A stretch of 64,000 nt of DNA from the NCBI RefSeq assembly GCF_900104675.1, contig NZ_LT629945.1, positions 67,001 to 131,000 on the forward strand. Reading direction: 5' to 3'. How positions within the stretch are numbered: position 1 is the stretch's first letter; each line of letters starts with the position of its first letter. The stretch is from Angelakisella massiliensis. Lineage in GTDB: Bacteria > Bacillota > Clostridia > Oscillospirales > Ruminococcaceae. Positions 15,960 through 25,605 of this stretch are shown one piece after another. The notes below the pieces were generated by a model. That model was not told the DNA's origin, made no database searches, and saw only the letters and a list, made by a program, of their open reading frames with translations. Both the position numbers and the translations under genes were made by a program.

Positions 15960-17507
15960 TCAGTTGTTTTTCACCTTGCGGATGACATCGATGACTTTGC
16001 TGTCACGATAGTAAACCAGACCCACGATCTTATCCTCATACTCGATGGGATCGGGCTTGCCCACGATCGCCTCAGCCATAGCCTGAAGCTCCTTGATGGT
16101 CTTGAGTTCAATGCCGGCAGCAGTCAGACGCTCAATGAGGTCGGTGCGTGCAGGATTGACAGCCACACCATACTCAGTAACCAGCACATCCACGGTGCTG
16201 CCGGGAGTAACAATGGTGTTGACCCGGTCCAGAATGGTGGGGATACGGCCTCTGATCAGGGGAGCCACGATGATGGTCATCTTCGCGCCGCTGGCAGTAT
16301 CAGGATGTCCGCCAATAGCGCCGCGGATCACACCGTCAGAACCGGTGAGAACGTTGACGTTGAAGTCGGTATCGATTTCCAGAGCGGAAAGAACGACCAT
16401 ATCCAGCTGGTCCACAGCGGAACCCTCAGTGCCGGGGCCGGCATAATGATGACCGCTGACAACACAGTGGAAGGGATTCTCACGGACAGAGCGGACAGCA
16501 TCCAGATCGAAATCCTGAACATCCAGCAGCTTCTTGATCAGTCCTTTTTCATGGAGCTTGACCATAGCGCCGGTGATACCGCCCAAAGCAAAGTTGGCCT
16601 TGATCCCCTTTGCAACCATCTTTTCCTCCAGGAAGCGGGTAACAGCCAGGGAAGCGCCGCCGGTACCGGTCTGGAAGGAGAAGCCATCCTCAAAGTAACC
16701 GGAATTCTCCATGACCTTGGCAGCGGTCTGAGCGATCTTCAGCTCACGGGGATTGGTGGTAAAGCGGGTAGCGCCGCTGGCAATGCCCTTGGGATTGCCG
16801 ATCTCGTCGATGGTGACGATGTAATCCACATGAACCTCGGGGATAGCCGCCGGAGTATTGGGATAAGGAACAATATGGTTGGTCAGAATGATGGTCTTGT
16901 CAGCAAACTGGGCATCGGGCATAGCATAACCCAGGGAGCCGCAGTCATAGGAGGTATCGCCGTCACGGTTAAAGCCGTTGGCGTTACCGGCGCAGTCACA
17001 GGAAGGAGCGCCCAGGAAGGCCACATCGATGTGCAGCTCGCCAGTGGCAACGGCACGGGCCCGTCCGCCGTGGGAACGGAAGATCACCGGGATATCCATC
17101 AGGCCATTGGAAACCTCGTTGGCCAGCTCACCGCGGAGGCCGGAGGTCTCGATGCGCTTGATGACGCCATTCTTGATGTGCTCGATAAGGGGAGCATGGC
17201 AATCGGTCAGAGAGCTGGCGGCCAGCACCAGATCCTTGTAGCCCATCTTGGCCAGGGTATCCACCACCAGGTTGACGATGTAATCGCCGTTACGGAAGTG
17301 ATGATGGAAGGAAATGGTCATGCCATCCTTCAGACCGGACAGTTCGATGGCCTTCTCCAGAGACTCCACCATCTTGTTGGTGCGGCCCTGGGGAGCCTTG
17401 AGGCCCTCCTCAAAGGGGGTACCGGTATGACGCTTGCCGTCAAAAGCTTTCAAATCGCCGATCCCGTCAATATGATCCGGGAACTCAACGCCTAAAATAT
17501 TCTTCAT
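15960..17507 (-). CDS. citF: Citrate lyase alpha subunit (citrate:acetyl-ACP transferase)
   Basis: The alpha subunit swaps citrate for the acetyl group on CitD-bound CoA, giving citryl-ACP and acetate. The 515-aa protein shows CitF features: FHHHFRNGDYIVNLVVD near residue 67, SFQTGTGGASLAVTRFLEEK, NPFHCVVSGHHYAGPGTEGS, and the signature GGHPDTASGAKM near residue 407. Length matches the family (~510 aa). It sits 14 bases after citE in the order D-E-F typical of citrate lyase operons. Confidence 0.97.
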   Translation of the reverse strand: MKNILGVEFPDHIDGIGDLKAFDGKRHTGTPFEEGLKAPQGRTNKMVESLEKAIELSGLKDGMTISFHHHFRNGDYIVNLVVDTLAKMGYKDLVLAASSLTDCHAPLIEHIKNGVIKRIETSGLRGELANEVSNGLMDIPVIFRSHGGRARAVATGELHIDVAFLGAPSCDCAGNANGFNRDGDTSYDCGSLGYAMPDAQFADKTIILTNHIVPYPNTPAAIPEVHVDYIVTIDEIGNPKGIASGATRFTTNPRELKIAQTAAKVMENSGYFEDGFSFQTGTGGASLAVTRFLEEKMVAKGIKANFALGGITGAMVKLHEKGLIKKLLDVQDFDLDAVRSVRENPFHCVVSGHHYAGPGTEGSAVDQLDMVVLSALEIDTDFNVNVLTGSDGVIRGAIGGHPDTASGAKMTIIVAPLIRGRIPTILDRVNTIVTPGSTVDVLVTEYGVAVNPARTDLIERLTAAGIELKTIKELQAMAEAIVGKPDPIEYEDKIVGLVYYRDSKVIDVIRKVKNN

Positions 17508-17521
17508 CTTGTCTCTCCCCC

Positions 17522-18418
17522 TTACGCTCTTTTGTAGACGCCGGCGGCCTCAGCCAGCTCCAACATACGCTGGGCGCGGAGCACCACGGGCTTGTCGATC
17601 ATCTTACCGTTGAGGCTCACGACGCCCAGACCTTTCGTCTCAGCTTCCTTGAGGGCCTCAATGATCCGCTCAGACTTCTCAATATCCTTGGCGGAGGGGG
17701 TGAAGATTTCCACGACAGGAGCGATCTGACGAGGATTGATGACAGACTTGCCGTCAAAGCCCATATCCTTGATGAGCTGAACTTCCTTGCGGAAGCCTTC
17801 CTCGTTATTGACGTCGGAATAAACAGTATCCAAAGCGGCAATGCCGGCGGAACGGGCAGCAATGAGCAGCTGAGCCCGGGCGGCAAACAACTCCACACCG
17901 CTGGTGGTGCGGGTGGTCTTCAGATCGGTAACATAGTCCTCAGCACCGATGGCAATACCAATCAGGCGGTCGCTGGCATGAGCGATCTCCTTGGCATTGA
18001 GAATGCCCAGTGCACTCTCGATAGCAGCCATCATACCGGTGGAACCCACGGGGATGCCGTGCTTTTTCTCACATTCGGTGATGTAGTTATCCACATCAAT
18101 GATGTCCTGTGCGGTCTCGCTCTTGGGCAGACGGATGATATTGACGCCGGCGCAGACCATCGCCTCGATATCAGCCTTACCGTGATCGGTATCCAGGGGA
18201 TTGACCCGAACTACCAACTCAGTATTGCCGTAGTTGATGGTTTTGAGCGCGTTGTACACCAGGAAGCGGGCGGTGTCCTTCTCGGCCAGCTTGACCGAAT
18301 CCTCCAGGTCGAACATCAGGGAGTCCGCTCCATAGAGGTGGGCATCCCGCATCATGCCGGGATTGTTGCCCGGAATAAACATCATGGTTCTTCTCAGTCT
18401 AACCTTCTGATAAGCCAT
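17522..18418 (-). CDS. citE: Citrate lyase beta subunit (citryl-ACP lyase)
   Basis: CitE cleaves citryl-ACP into oxaloacetate and acetyl-ACP, using Mg2+. The 298-aa TIM-barrel protein has the CitE/HpcH motif RRTMMFIPGNNPGMMRDA at the N-terminus, DSLMFDLEDSVKLAEKD with the acid residues, RLPKSETAQDI, and IGAEDYVTDLKTTRT. It starts 3 bases after citD, so the two are tightly coupled. Confidence 0.97.
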   Translation of the reverse strand: MAYQKVRLRRTMMFIPGNNPGMMRDAHLYGADSLMFDLEDSVKLAEKDTARFLVYNALKTINYGNTELVVRVNPLDTDHGKADIEAMVCAGVNIIRLPKSETAQDIIDVDNYITECEKKHGIPVGSTGMMAAIESALGILNAKEIAHASDRLIGIAIGAEDYVTDLKTTRTTSGVELFAARAQLLIAARSAGIAALDTVYSDVNNEEGFRKEVQLIKDMGFDGKSVINPRQIAPVVEIFTPSAKDIEKSERIIEALKEAETKGLGVVSLNGKMIDKPVVLRAQRMLELAEAAGVYKRA

Positions 18419-18421
18419 TTT

Positions 18422-18709
18422 TTATTCCCCCCACTTGTAATCGGTAGACTCGGCGGCACGATAGAAAGCAGCGCACACCCGGGCCTTGATGGTGCAGTCC
18501 AGTGCACCTCTGTCGTTGGCTACGACCTTAACGCCGTCAGCCCCCAAACTCTCCAGGGTCTCGGTGATGACCTTTCTGATCTGTTTGCCGTACTGCTTTT
18601 CCACTGTACTGGTCAAATCGATCTCGATCCCCTTCGCGCCCTTTTCCAGTGTAACCATAATGTCACTGGACTCCAGCGTTCCGGCAGAGGCGGTCTTTTT
18701 GATTTCCAT
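18422..18709 (-). CDS. citD: Citrate lyase acyl carrier protein (gamma subunit)
   Basis: 95-aa carrier that holds the modified dephospho-CoA arm. The sequence KKTASAGTLESSDIMVTLEK contains the serine (Ser14, in GTLESSD) modified by CitX in known citrate lyases. It is the first gene of the leftward operon, about 80 bases downstream of a good promoter. Confidence 0.95.
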   Translation of the reverse strand: MEIKKTASAGTLESSDIMVTLEKGAKGIEIDLTSTVEKQYGKQIRKVITETLESLGADGVKVVANDRGALDCTIKARVCAAFYRAAESTDYKWGE

Positions 18710-18796
18710 GTCCCAACACTACCTTTCTTTGCTGAACCCTGATTTGTAATGTTCCATTTTCTGTTCAGAATTTGGAAACACCTTATTTACAGATAC

Positions 18797-18825
18797 ACTA
18801 TAAAACATTTGCCTTTAAAATTCAA
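18797..18825 (-). promoter_or_regulatory. Sigma-A promoter of the citDEF-tctCBA-citGX operon
   Basis: Minus-strand TTGAAT (18825-18820) and TATAGT (18802-18797) with a 17-base spacer, in an AT-rich intergenic region. Confidence 0.7.
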
Positions 18826-18836
18826 ATACGAAAAAG

Positions 18837-18851
18837 GTATACGCAATATGC
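18837..18851. promoter_or_regulatory. Imperfect dyad upstream of the cit promoter, possible LysR-type site
   Basis: GTATACGCAATATGC has ATA-N5-TAT symmetry and lies 12 bases upstream of the -35 box, the usual place for a LysR-family recognition site. The LysR gene is 2.8 kb away beyond the hydratase gene. This is inference. Confidence 0.3.
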
Positions 18852-19120
18852 AAAATGAACTATATCAAACCATCTTAAAAAAAGCTGGGGGAAGATGAAT
18901 TGTTTTTGTGTGTACAATTAGCATAAAAAAATCGCTTCATCTTCGTCTTATATGACGAAATATTTTTTTGTCTTTCCGATGAATTTTGCTCTTGAGCACT
19001 TGTACAATTCTGTTTTGGCTCTTGTATTATCGCATATTATTTATTAAAAATCAACATTTTGTTGATACTTTTTGTTTTTAGTGCTGTGTTTTACTGTTGC
19101 TTTTACCCTGTAAACGGATA
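18852..19120. other. AT-rich intergenic region between the hydratase gene and citD
   Basis: No gene is seen. It contains GAAGATGAA (18891-18899) with its complement TTCATCTTC near 18936-18944, two copies of GTACAATT (about 18912 and 19002), and a small stem TCAACA/TGTTGA at 19051-19065. These may be regulator sites. Confidence 0.4.
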
Positions 19121-19122
19121 AA

Positions 19123-19155
19123 GGAGACCGCATTCCATAAATGAATACGGTCTCC
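19123..19155 (-). terminator. Terminator after the hydratase gene
   Basis: GGAGACCGCATTC and GAATACGGTCTCC form a 13-bp stem with one wobble pair, 48 bases beyond the stop codon on the minus strand. The T-run is short. Confidence 0.6.
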
Positions 19156-19203
19156 CAAAAAACAAAATATTTGTAATACTTGGAGGCGATTTTTCTTTAT
19201 TGA

Positions 19204-21489
19204 TCAGCCACGATAGTAGTTGATCAGGCAGCCGTCCAGGATGATCTGACGTTCATCATCGGTCAGAGTACCCAGAGAAACGGTGATCTCCCGAACCTCA
19301 TTACCAATGACATAGCCCTTGATCGCATCGCTCTTTTCCACAATGGCCTTGCGGATACCGGGGAAGAAAATGTAATCATCCAGCTGGAAGGCTTCAGGAT
19401 CCTCCACCAGGAAGGGGATCATGCCCCAGTTGATCAGGTTGGAGCGATACCGCTTGGTGGCATACTCCTTGGCCAGGTTGGCCCAGGCGCCCAACACTCT
19501 CTGGCAGGAGGCAGCCTGCTCACGGGCGGAACCGTCACCGGGCTTGTTGGCAAAGATGGTGCTGCCAATGCCGATCTGACGGGGATGAACATCAGCAAAA
19601 CCGGGGATGGTCTTGATCTTGTCGTATACCGCAGTCAGCTCGGTTTCCTTAGCGGGGCAGGAACCGGATTCCCGGATCAGCTCCAGCTCATGGACAGCTT
19701 TGGCCTTGCCCACATAAGCAGGATCTTTCCGGCTCAGGGCAAACTCCGCCAGACGGAGAGGATTGGAGCGGTAAGAAGAGGTCTCACCGGAGGGGATCAG
19801 CTCGTCAGTAGTGGTAACAGGGTCGGTGATGTAGCTGACCACCTTCACCAGCAGATCCTCGGTGAGAGCGGGAATCTCCGGCCAGTCTTTGATGTTGGGG
19901 CCAAACTTCAGCTCTGCGTCGGGCTGCGCCTTGCCAAAGCCGTCATACACTCTCTTGTCATAGACGCTCTTGTCAAAGTAGTACTTGGGATTGGTGTAAT
20001 TCACATCCAGATCGGTGGCTGCGGTCAGGCGGCCTCCGTTGATGGCGGTGGCGGCGATGGAACGGGCATCCATCAGCGCTACGCCGGACATCTGGCCCTC
20101 GCCGGGCTTGGAGCCTTCCCGGTTGGGGAAGTTGCGGGTGGTATGGCGGATGGAGAACTCACCGTTGGCAGGAGTGTCGCCTGCACCGAAGCAGGGACCG
20201 CAGAAGCACTCGCGGATGATGGCGCCGGCGCCGGCGATCTTGGCAATGGAGCCATTCTTGATCAGCTCCAGATAGGCGGGCATGGAGCCGGGATAAACGC
20301 TCATCTTAAAGGTGCCGTTGCCGCAGGACTTGCCGTCCAGGATATCGGCTACCGCGCAGACATTGTCAAAGGTACCGCCGGAGCAGCCGGCCACAATGCC
20401 CTGGTCCACATAGATTTCACCGTCAGCATGGAGCTTGCTCATCAGGTCCATATGAGCGGTTTTGGCGATCTGGCTGTTGGCCCGATCCTCCACCATCTTC
20501 AGGATGTCCTTGGCATTCTCTTTCAGCTCACGGATGGTGTAGGTGTAGCTGGGATGCATGGGCATAGCGATGGTGCACTCCACCTTGGAAAGATCCACAT
20601 ACACGCAGCCGTCATAGTAAGCCACATCAGAGGGATTGAGCTCTTTATAAGCCTCGGGACGGCCATGGATGGTGAAGTAATCCTTCACTTTCTCATCGGT
20701 GACCCAGATGGAGGACCAGCAGGTGGTCTCGGTGGTCATAACATCGATGCCGTTGCGGAACTCTACAGGCAGGTTCTTGACGCCGGGGCCCACAAACTCC
20801 ATCACCTTGTTCTTGACATAACCATTGGCGTAAACCTTGCCAATGATGGACAGCGCCACGTCCTGAGGACCTACGCCTGCAGCGGGAGCGCCTTCCAGGT
20901 AGATGGCGATCACACCGGGACGGGGCATATCATAGGTGCGCTTGAGCAGCTGCTTGGCCAGCTCACCGCCGCCTTCGCCCACAGCCATGGTGCCCAGAGC
21001 GCCGTAGCGGGTGTGGCTGTCGGAGCCCAGGATCATGCGGCCGCAGCCGGACATCATCTCACGGTTGTAGGAGTGGATGACCGCCATATTGGTGGGAACA
21101 TAGATGCCGCCGTATTTCTTGGCAGCGGACAGGGCAAACATGTGGTCGTCCTCATTGATGGTGCCGCCTACAGCGCACAGACTGTTGTGGCAGTTGGTCA
21201 GGACATAGGGAATGGGGAACTCTGTCATACCACTGGCGCGGGCAGTCTGAATAATACCTACATAAGTAATATCATGGGAGGTCAGGGAGTCAAACTTGAT
21301 CCGCAGGTTCTCCTCTGTACCGCTGTTATGAGCAGCGATGATGCCGGCGGCCATTGTACCGCGGCGAGCCTCCTCCTTGCTGGGGACTGTACCCTTGGCC
21401 TGCTTGAGGGCCGCCTGGGCATTGTTGTCGTCAGGGATAATCTGACATCCATCCACCAGATAAACACCGGTGTCATACAACTTAACCAT
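19204..21489 (-). CDS. Aconitase-family hydratase
   Basis: 761-aa [4Fe-4S] hydratase of the aconitase superfamily, resembling the YbhJ-type branch. Cluster cysteines are visible in [13 protein letters not shown] and [13 protein letters not shown]; substrate and active-site motifs include [20 protein letters not shown] and [17 protein letters not shown]. It probably interconverts citrate and isocitrate or dehydrates a related acid. The ATG at 21489 (MVKLYDTG, behind AAAGGAAGA) is preferred over an earlier in-frame start. Position between citD and a divergent LysR gene ties it to tricarboxylate metabolism. Confidence 0.88.
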   Translation of the reverse strand: MVKLYDTGVYLVDGCQIIPDDNNAQAALKQAKGTVPSKEEARRGTMAAGIIAAHNSGTEENLRIKFDSLTSHDITYVGIIQTARASGMTEFPIPYVLTNCHNSLCAVGGTINEDDHMFALSAAKKYGGIYVPTNMAVIHSYNREMMSGCGRMILGSDSHTRYGALGTMAVGEGGGELAKQLLKRTYDMPRPGVIAIYLEGAPAAGVGPQDVALSIIGKVYANGYVKNKVMEFVGPGVKNLPVEFRNGIDVMTTETTCWSSIWVTDEKVKDYFTIHGRPEAYKELNPSDVAYYDGCVYVDLSKVECTIAMPMHPSYTYTIRELKENAKDILKMVEDRANSQIAKTAHMDLMSKLHADGEIYVDQGIVAGCSGGTFDNVCAVADILDGKSCGNGTFKMSVYPGSMPAYLELIKNGSIAKIAGAGAIIRECFCGPCFGAGDTPANGEFSIRHTTRNFPNREGSKPGEGQMSGVALMDARSIAATAINGGRLTAATDLDVNYTNPKYYFDKSVYDKRVYDGFGKAQPDAELKFGPNIKDWPEIPALTEDLLVKVVSYITDPVTTTDELIPSGETSSYRSNPLRLAEFALSRKDPAYVGKAKAVHELELIRESGSCPAKETELTAVYDKIKTIPGFADVHPRQIGIGSTIFANKPGDGSAREQAASCQRVLGAWANLAKEYATKRYRSNLINWGMIPFLVEDPEAFQLDDYIFFPGIRKAIVEKSDAIKGYVIGNEVREITVSLGTLTDDERQIILDGCLINYYRG

Positions 21490-21569
21490 TCTGCATCTTC
21501 CTTTCGCTGTTCTGTCAGGCTGTTTGTTTTTCACAGCATCTCAGCCGTGCTTGTCTTTTTTCTGATTAC

Positions 21570-21598
21570 ATTATATAATATCGGTAGTTCATAGGCAA
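21570..21598 (-). promoter_or_regulatory. Promoter of the hydratase gene
   Basis: Minus-strand TTGCCT (21598-21593) and TATAAT (21575-21570) with a 17-base spacer, in the 160-base divergent region shared with the LysR gene. Confidence 0.7.
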
Positions 21599-21650
21599 AT
21601 ATTTAATTTCAAATACCCCCTATAAATTTTATCAATAGGAGCAAGGATGA

Positions 21651-22646
21651 ATGACTGACAAAGAACTGCTGTATATCCGCGCTGTGGCAGAGGAACGGAG
21701 CATTTCCAAAGCCGCCCAAAAGCTGTTCATCACCCAGCCCTCTCTGAGCCAGTGCATCCAGCGGATCGAAAACACCTTGGGCACCCGTCTGTTCACCCGC
21801 ACCAGCAGCGGTTTGACTCTCACTTACGCCGGAGAACGATACTGCCAGATCGCCGGGCAGATCCTGCGTATCTACAACGACTTTGAGCTGGAAGTCAGTG
21901 ACATCAACAACCTGAAAAAGGGCAGGGTCACCATCGGCATCACCACCTATATGTCTACCTACTTTCTTCCTTCCATCCTCCCCGCTTTCCATCGCCTTTA
22001 TCCCAACATCGAAGTTTATGTGCTGGAGGAGACCTCCACACAGCTGGAACGGGATCTAGGCTCCGGACGGCTGGATTTTGCCCTGTCCCACCTCTCCCCA
22101 CCTCCGGAAAATGTACCGGCGGACAATGTGGAGTTTCGCCCGCTGCATCAGGATCCTTTTGTTCTCACCGTTCCGCCGGGCCATCCCCTTTGCCGGGATG
22201 CCGTTCAGTATCCGGGGGAGGAATTTCCCAGGATCGACCTGCTCCGCTTCGCCCAGGAGCCTTTTGTTATGGTCACCCGGGGACAGCGCATCCGAAAAAT
22301 TTCCGATATGATTCTGGGCAGAGCACAGATAAACCCGCCCATCGTCCTCTCCACCAAAAGCTTTGAAACAGCCAGACGTCTAGCCGCCCAGGGAATGGGG
22401 GTCACCTTTACTCCCCGGCAGTATCTGGATATTTTTCCAGGGCATTATCCTGGCGAATATTATTGCATCGATCCCCTTTATCATCCCTACTGGACCCTGG
22501 GTATCGGAGTACTGAAAAGCGGTTACCTGTCACGGGCCGCTCAAAGTCTCATTGAAATGATCTGCGGGATGTTTGCCGACAAATCCCAGCAGAATCATGA
22601 TCATGAGGAAATGGAAGAAAACCTTTTTCCCCAATCAAGTTCTTAA
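21651..22646 (+). CDS. LysR-family transcriptional regulator
   Basis: 331-aa LysR-type regulator: N-terminal winged helix-turn-helix (residues 1-60, with SISKAAQKLFITQPSLSQCI and LGTRLFTRTSSGLTLTYAGE), then a two-lobed effector domain (KKGRVTIGITTYMSTYFLPS, FVMVTRGQRIR, ARRLAAQGMGVTFTPRQ). It is divergent from the hydratase gene, the classic layout for a LysR regulator controlling its neighbour, and may also govern the cit operon with a tricarboxylate as inducer (inference). AGGAG precedes ATG 21651. Confidence 0.92.
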   Translation: MTDKELLYIRAVAEERSISKAAQKLFITQPSLSQCIQRIENTLGTRLFTRTSSGLTLTYAGERYCQIAGQILRIYNDFELEVSDINNLKKGRVTIGITTYMSTYFLPSILPAFHRLYPNIEVYVLEETSTQLERDLGSGRLDFALSHLSPPPENVPADNVEFRPLHQDPFVLTVPPGHPLCRDAVQYPGEEFPRIDLLRFAQEPFVMVTRGQRIRKISDMILGRAQINPPIVLSTKSFETARRLAAQGMGVTFTPRQYLDIFPGHYPGEYYCIDPLYHPYWTLGIGVLKSGYLSRAAQSLIEMICGMFADKSQQNHDHEEMEENLFPQSSS

Positions 22647-22838
22647 CGGAAATCAAACCAAGAGCGTAAAAACCCTTTGTCATCCATTCCTCTCAAATCT
22701 GAAAAGCATGAACTTGAATCACACCGTATCTTTGGTTGTATAAGCCACATCCCCATAGCGGAAGTGAGTAACGCCCAAAGCGAGGCGTTCCCGTTACAGC
22801 CTTTCAGCAGCATCTCCCTGCTTATACAAACTTTTAAG

Positions 22839-22882
22839 CAAAGAGAGGCCCCGCCGTAAATCACAGCGGGGCCTCTCTTTTA
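22839..22882. terminator. Bidirectional terminator between lysR and thrS
   Basis: AAAGAGAGGCCCCGC pairs perfectly (15 bp) with GCGGGGCCTCTCTTT. It serves thrS on the minus strand and probably the LysR gene on the plus strand. Confidence 0.9.
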
Positions 22883-22902
22883 TTTGAATGGTTTGCTTTC
22901 TT

Positions 22903-24807
22903 TTACAGAGCTCTGGTAAGGACTTCCTGCTCCGCAGCTGCAATAAAATCGCTGAGAGCCACAGCGCCCTTGTCTCCATCCTTCCGGGAGCGGACAGAAA
23001 CAGTTCCCTCTGCTTCCTCCTTCTCACCCACAATGAGCATATAGGGGATCTTTTGCAGCTGTGCCTGACGAATCTTGTAGCCGATCTTCTCAGGACGGAA
23101 ATCCTTCTCCACCCGCAGACCAGCCTCATCCAGTGCGGCAGCCACTTTAGCGGCATAATCATTGTATTTCTCAGAAACAGGAATCACTTCCACCTGCACG
23201 GGGGCCAGCCACATGGGGAAAGCACCAGCAAAGTGCTCGGTGATAACGCCGATGAACCGCTCAATGGATCCCAGCACCACGCGATGGATCATCACAGGAC
23301 GGTGCTTCTCATTGTCCGCGCCGGTATACTCCAGCTCAAAGCGCTCAGGCAGCTGCATATCCAGCTGGATGGTGCCGCACTGCCAGGTACGTCCCAGAGA
23401 GTCCGCCAGATGGAAGTCCAGCTTGGGACCATAGAAAGCGCCGTCTCCCTCATTGATGATATAATCCTTACCCATCTCTGTTACAGCAGCCTTCAGGGTC
23501 TCAGTAGCAAAGTCCCAATCCTTCACATCGCCCATATGATCCTCGGGCATGGTGGAAACCTCGATCTGATAGGTCAGACCAAACACAGAGTAAACCTCGT
23601 CAAACAGGCGGACCACATTCTTGATCTCATCCTTCATCTGCTCCCAGGTCATGAAGATATGGGCATCATCCTGAGTAAAGCAGCGGACACGGAACAGACC
23701 GTGGAGGGCGCCGGACAGCTCATGACGATGAACCAGACCCAGCTCGCCCACACGGAGCGGCAGATCACGGTAGGAATGGGGCTCACTCTTGTACACCAGC
23801 ATACCGCCGGGACAGTTCATGGGTTTGATGGCAAAGTCCACATCGTCAATGACGGTGGTGTACATATTTTCCTTATAATGATCCCAGTGTCCGGAACGCT
23901 CCCACAAAGAGCGGTTGAGCATCATGGGAGTGGAAATCTCCACATATCCATAGCGCTTGTGTACCTGGCGCCAATAGTCGATCAGGGTATTGCGCAGCAC
24001 CATGCCCTTGGGCAGGAAGAAGGGGAAACCAGGGCCCTCATCCATCAGTGTGAACAGACCCAGTTCCTTGCCCAGTTTCCGGTGATCCCGGCGTTTGGCT
24101 TCCTCCAGCCGCTCCAGGTATTCCTCCAGCTGGCTCTTCTTGGGGAATGCTGTACCATAAATACGGCAGAGCATCTTGTTCTTCTCGCTGCCTCTCCAGT
24201 AAGCGCCGGTGGAAGAGGTGAGCTTGACCGCCTTGACCGGGGCGGTGGTCATCAGGTGAGGACCAGCGCACAGATCGGTAAAGTCCCCCTGCTTGTAAAA
24301 GCTGATTTTCTCGCCCTTACCGGCGTGCTCCTCAATCAGTTCCACCTTGTAGGGCTGATCCTTCATCAGCTCCAAAGCCTCCTGGGGATCCAGCTCAAAG
24401 CGCTCAATGGGCAGAGCCTGTTTGACAATGGCCGCCATTTCCTTCTCGATCTTCTCCAGATCCTCAGGGGTAAAGGCAGGCTCCACATCGAAGTCATAAT
24501 AAAAGCCGTTGTCAATGGCAGGGCCAATGGCAAACTTGGCATTGGGGAACAGATGCATCACCGCTTGGGCCAGAATATGGGAAGCGGAGTGATTGAAGGC
24601 CCACTGACCGTCCTTGTCATCAAAAGTAAGAATTTCCAGCTGGCAATCATGATCCAGCACTGTCCGCAGATCCTTGAGCTCACCGTCAATCCGGGCGGCG
24701 CAGGCGGCCTTATACAGACCCATTCCCAGTTCCTTGGCCACATCGGCGGCAGTGACCGGATGATCAAAGGATTTAACCACGCCGTCCTTCAGTGTTACAT
24801 TGACCAT
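22903..24807 (-). CDS. thrS: Threonyl-tRNA synthetase
   Basis: Charges tRNA-Thr. The 634-aa class II synthetase has an N-terminal TGS domain (MVNVTLKDGVVKSFDHPVTA), the editing domain (NHSASHILAQAVMHLFPNAK, FTDLCAGPHL with zinc/editing His and Cys residues), catalytic motif 2 (RCFTQDDAHIFMTWEQ), GEGAFYGPK-type segment NEGDGAFYGPKLDFHLAD, and a C-terminal anticodon-binding domain. The ATG at 24807 behind GGAGG is the true start; the upstream open frame is the T-box leader read through. Expression is controlled by the T-box. Confidence 0.98.
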   Translation of the reverse strand: MVNVTLKDGVVKSFDHPVTAADVAKELGMGLYKAACAARIDGELKDLRTVLDHDCQLEILTFDDKDGQWAFNHSASHILAQAVMHLFPNAKFAIGPAIDNGFYYDFDVEPAFTPEDLEKIEKEMAAIVKQALPIERFELDPQEALELMKDQPYKVELIEEHAGKGEKISFYKQGDFTDLCAGPHLMTTAPVKAVKLTSSTGAYWRGSEKNKMLCRIYGTAFPKKSQLEEYLERLEEAKRRDHRKLGKELGLFTLMDEGPGFPFFLPKGMVLRNTLIDYWRQVHKRYGYVEISTPMMLNRSLWERSGHWDHYKENMYTTVIDDVDFAIKPMNCPGGMLVYKSEPHSYRDLPLRVGELGLVHRHELSGALHGLFRVRCFTQDDAHIFMTWEQMKDEIKNVVRLFDEVYSVFGLTYQIEVSTMPEDHMGDVKDWDFATETLKAAVTEMGKDYIINEGDGAFYGPKLDFHLADSLGRTWQCGTIQLDMQLPERFELEYTGADNEKHRPVMIHRVVLGSIERFIGVITEHFAGAFPMWLAPVQVEVIPVSEKYNDYAAKVAAALDEAGLRVEKDFRPEKIGYKIRQAQLQKIPYMLIVGEKEEAEGTVSVRSRKDGDKGAVALSDFIAAAEQEVLTRAL

Positions 24808-24854
24808 TGTTTTGATACCTCCAAGTTCTATTTTGAATCCAGCTGCAGGGAGGG

Positions 24855-25105
24855 AGAAACAAAAAAAGCCGCCCTGCACAGCACAGGGCGGGTATCTTGA
24901 CCCACGGTTCCACCTGAATGACAGAGCTCCTTTGGCTCCGCCTCTCATTAGGGATGATAACGCTGTCCCAGCGGCGGTGTTCAGCCTTCTGCCTGCACCG
25001 CTCTCAGGAGTGGTACCCTGTCCTGCAACATCCACCCACGATCTCAGCAGTTTCATGGATTCTCTGTCAGGATGCTTGACGCAGTAGGGGCGTCTCCGTC
25101 AACGA
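24855..25105 (-). promoter_or_regulatory. T-box riboswitch (threonine) upstream of thrS
   Basis: The minus strand carries the T-box sequence AGGTGGAACCGTGGGTCAA, then a terminator (CCCGCCCTG / CAGGGCGG followed by seven T, 24859-24893). Upstream is a long structured stem I whose base pairs TTGACG with CGTCAA. A plausible specifier triplet ACC (Thr) is at 25014-25012 in GGGTACCACTCC. Uncharged tRNA-Thr would pair with the specifier and T-box and prevent termination. Confidence 0.93.
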
Positions 25106-25129
25106 ATTTTCTTTGTTTCAACTGCTTCT

Positions 25130-25158
25130 AATTTAGCACCCCATGAGACAAAAGTCAA
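25130..25158 (-). promoter_or_regulatory. Promoter of the thrS leader
   Basis: Minus-strand TTGACT (25158-25153) and TAAATT (25135-25130) with a 17-base spacer, about 25 bases before stem I. Confidence 0.7.
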
Positions 25159-25462
25159 GGGCTAAAGAAAGGATTGGCGCTGTTTTTTGCCAGGTTTGCT
25201 CTTTAAAAGCAGCCAGCGCGCACGCCCTGTGTTTTTTGTGGCGATACCATAGCCAAAAGCAGGTGCAGGAGTTCATTTTACATCTGTGGCAGCCTTCAAA
25301 AACCGTACTCCAAATAAGTTTTGAGGCAGGCGGAAAACCTGCCTCCACCCCCTTGTGTCCGGTTTTCAGAGAGCTGTTTTTTTGGATATGAAACAGGTGT
25401 TTACCGCAGTAAAAACTTGTCGTTTTTGTGACGAAGTTGTTGCATCATGTGTTACAAATTCC
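25159..25462. other. Divergent intergenic region between thrS and rny
   Basis: No gene is recognised. A GC-rich stem GAGGCAGG/CCTGCCTC at about 25322-25344 has no T-run. Confidence 0.5.
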
Positions 25463-25491
25463 TTGACATTCATAAGAAGAAGTTATACAAT
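25463..25491 (+). promoter_or_regulatory. Promoter of rny
   Basis: TTGACA (25463-25468) and TACAAT (25486-25491) with a 17-base spacer. The leader is about 105 bases. Confidence 0.8.
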
Positions 25492-25605
25492 AATAGGGGT
25501 ATTTGTATAACTTTTTTACAGATACTCCCTGCTATTTTTGTTACACTTTCCATAATCCCCAGCAAGTCAAAAAATCAAAAGAAAAGGAGGAAAAGGCACA
25601 GAATT

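Noticed and set aside
24808-25056. N-terminal extension of thrS by 83 codons
   Set aside because: This stretch is the T-box leader; the canonical TGS-domain start MVNVTLKDG at 24807 has its own GGAGG site.
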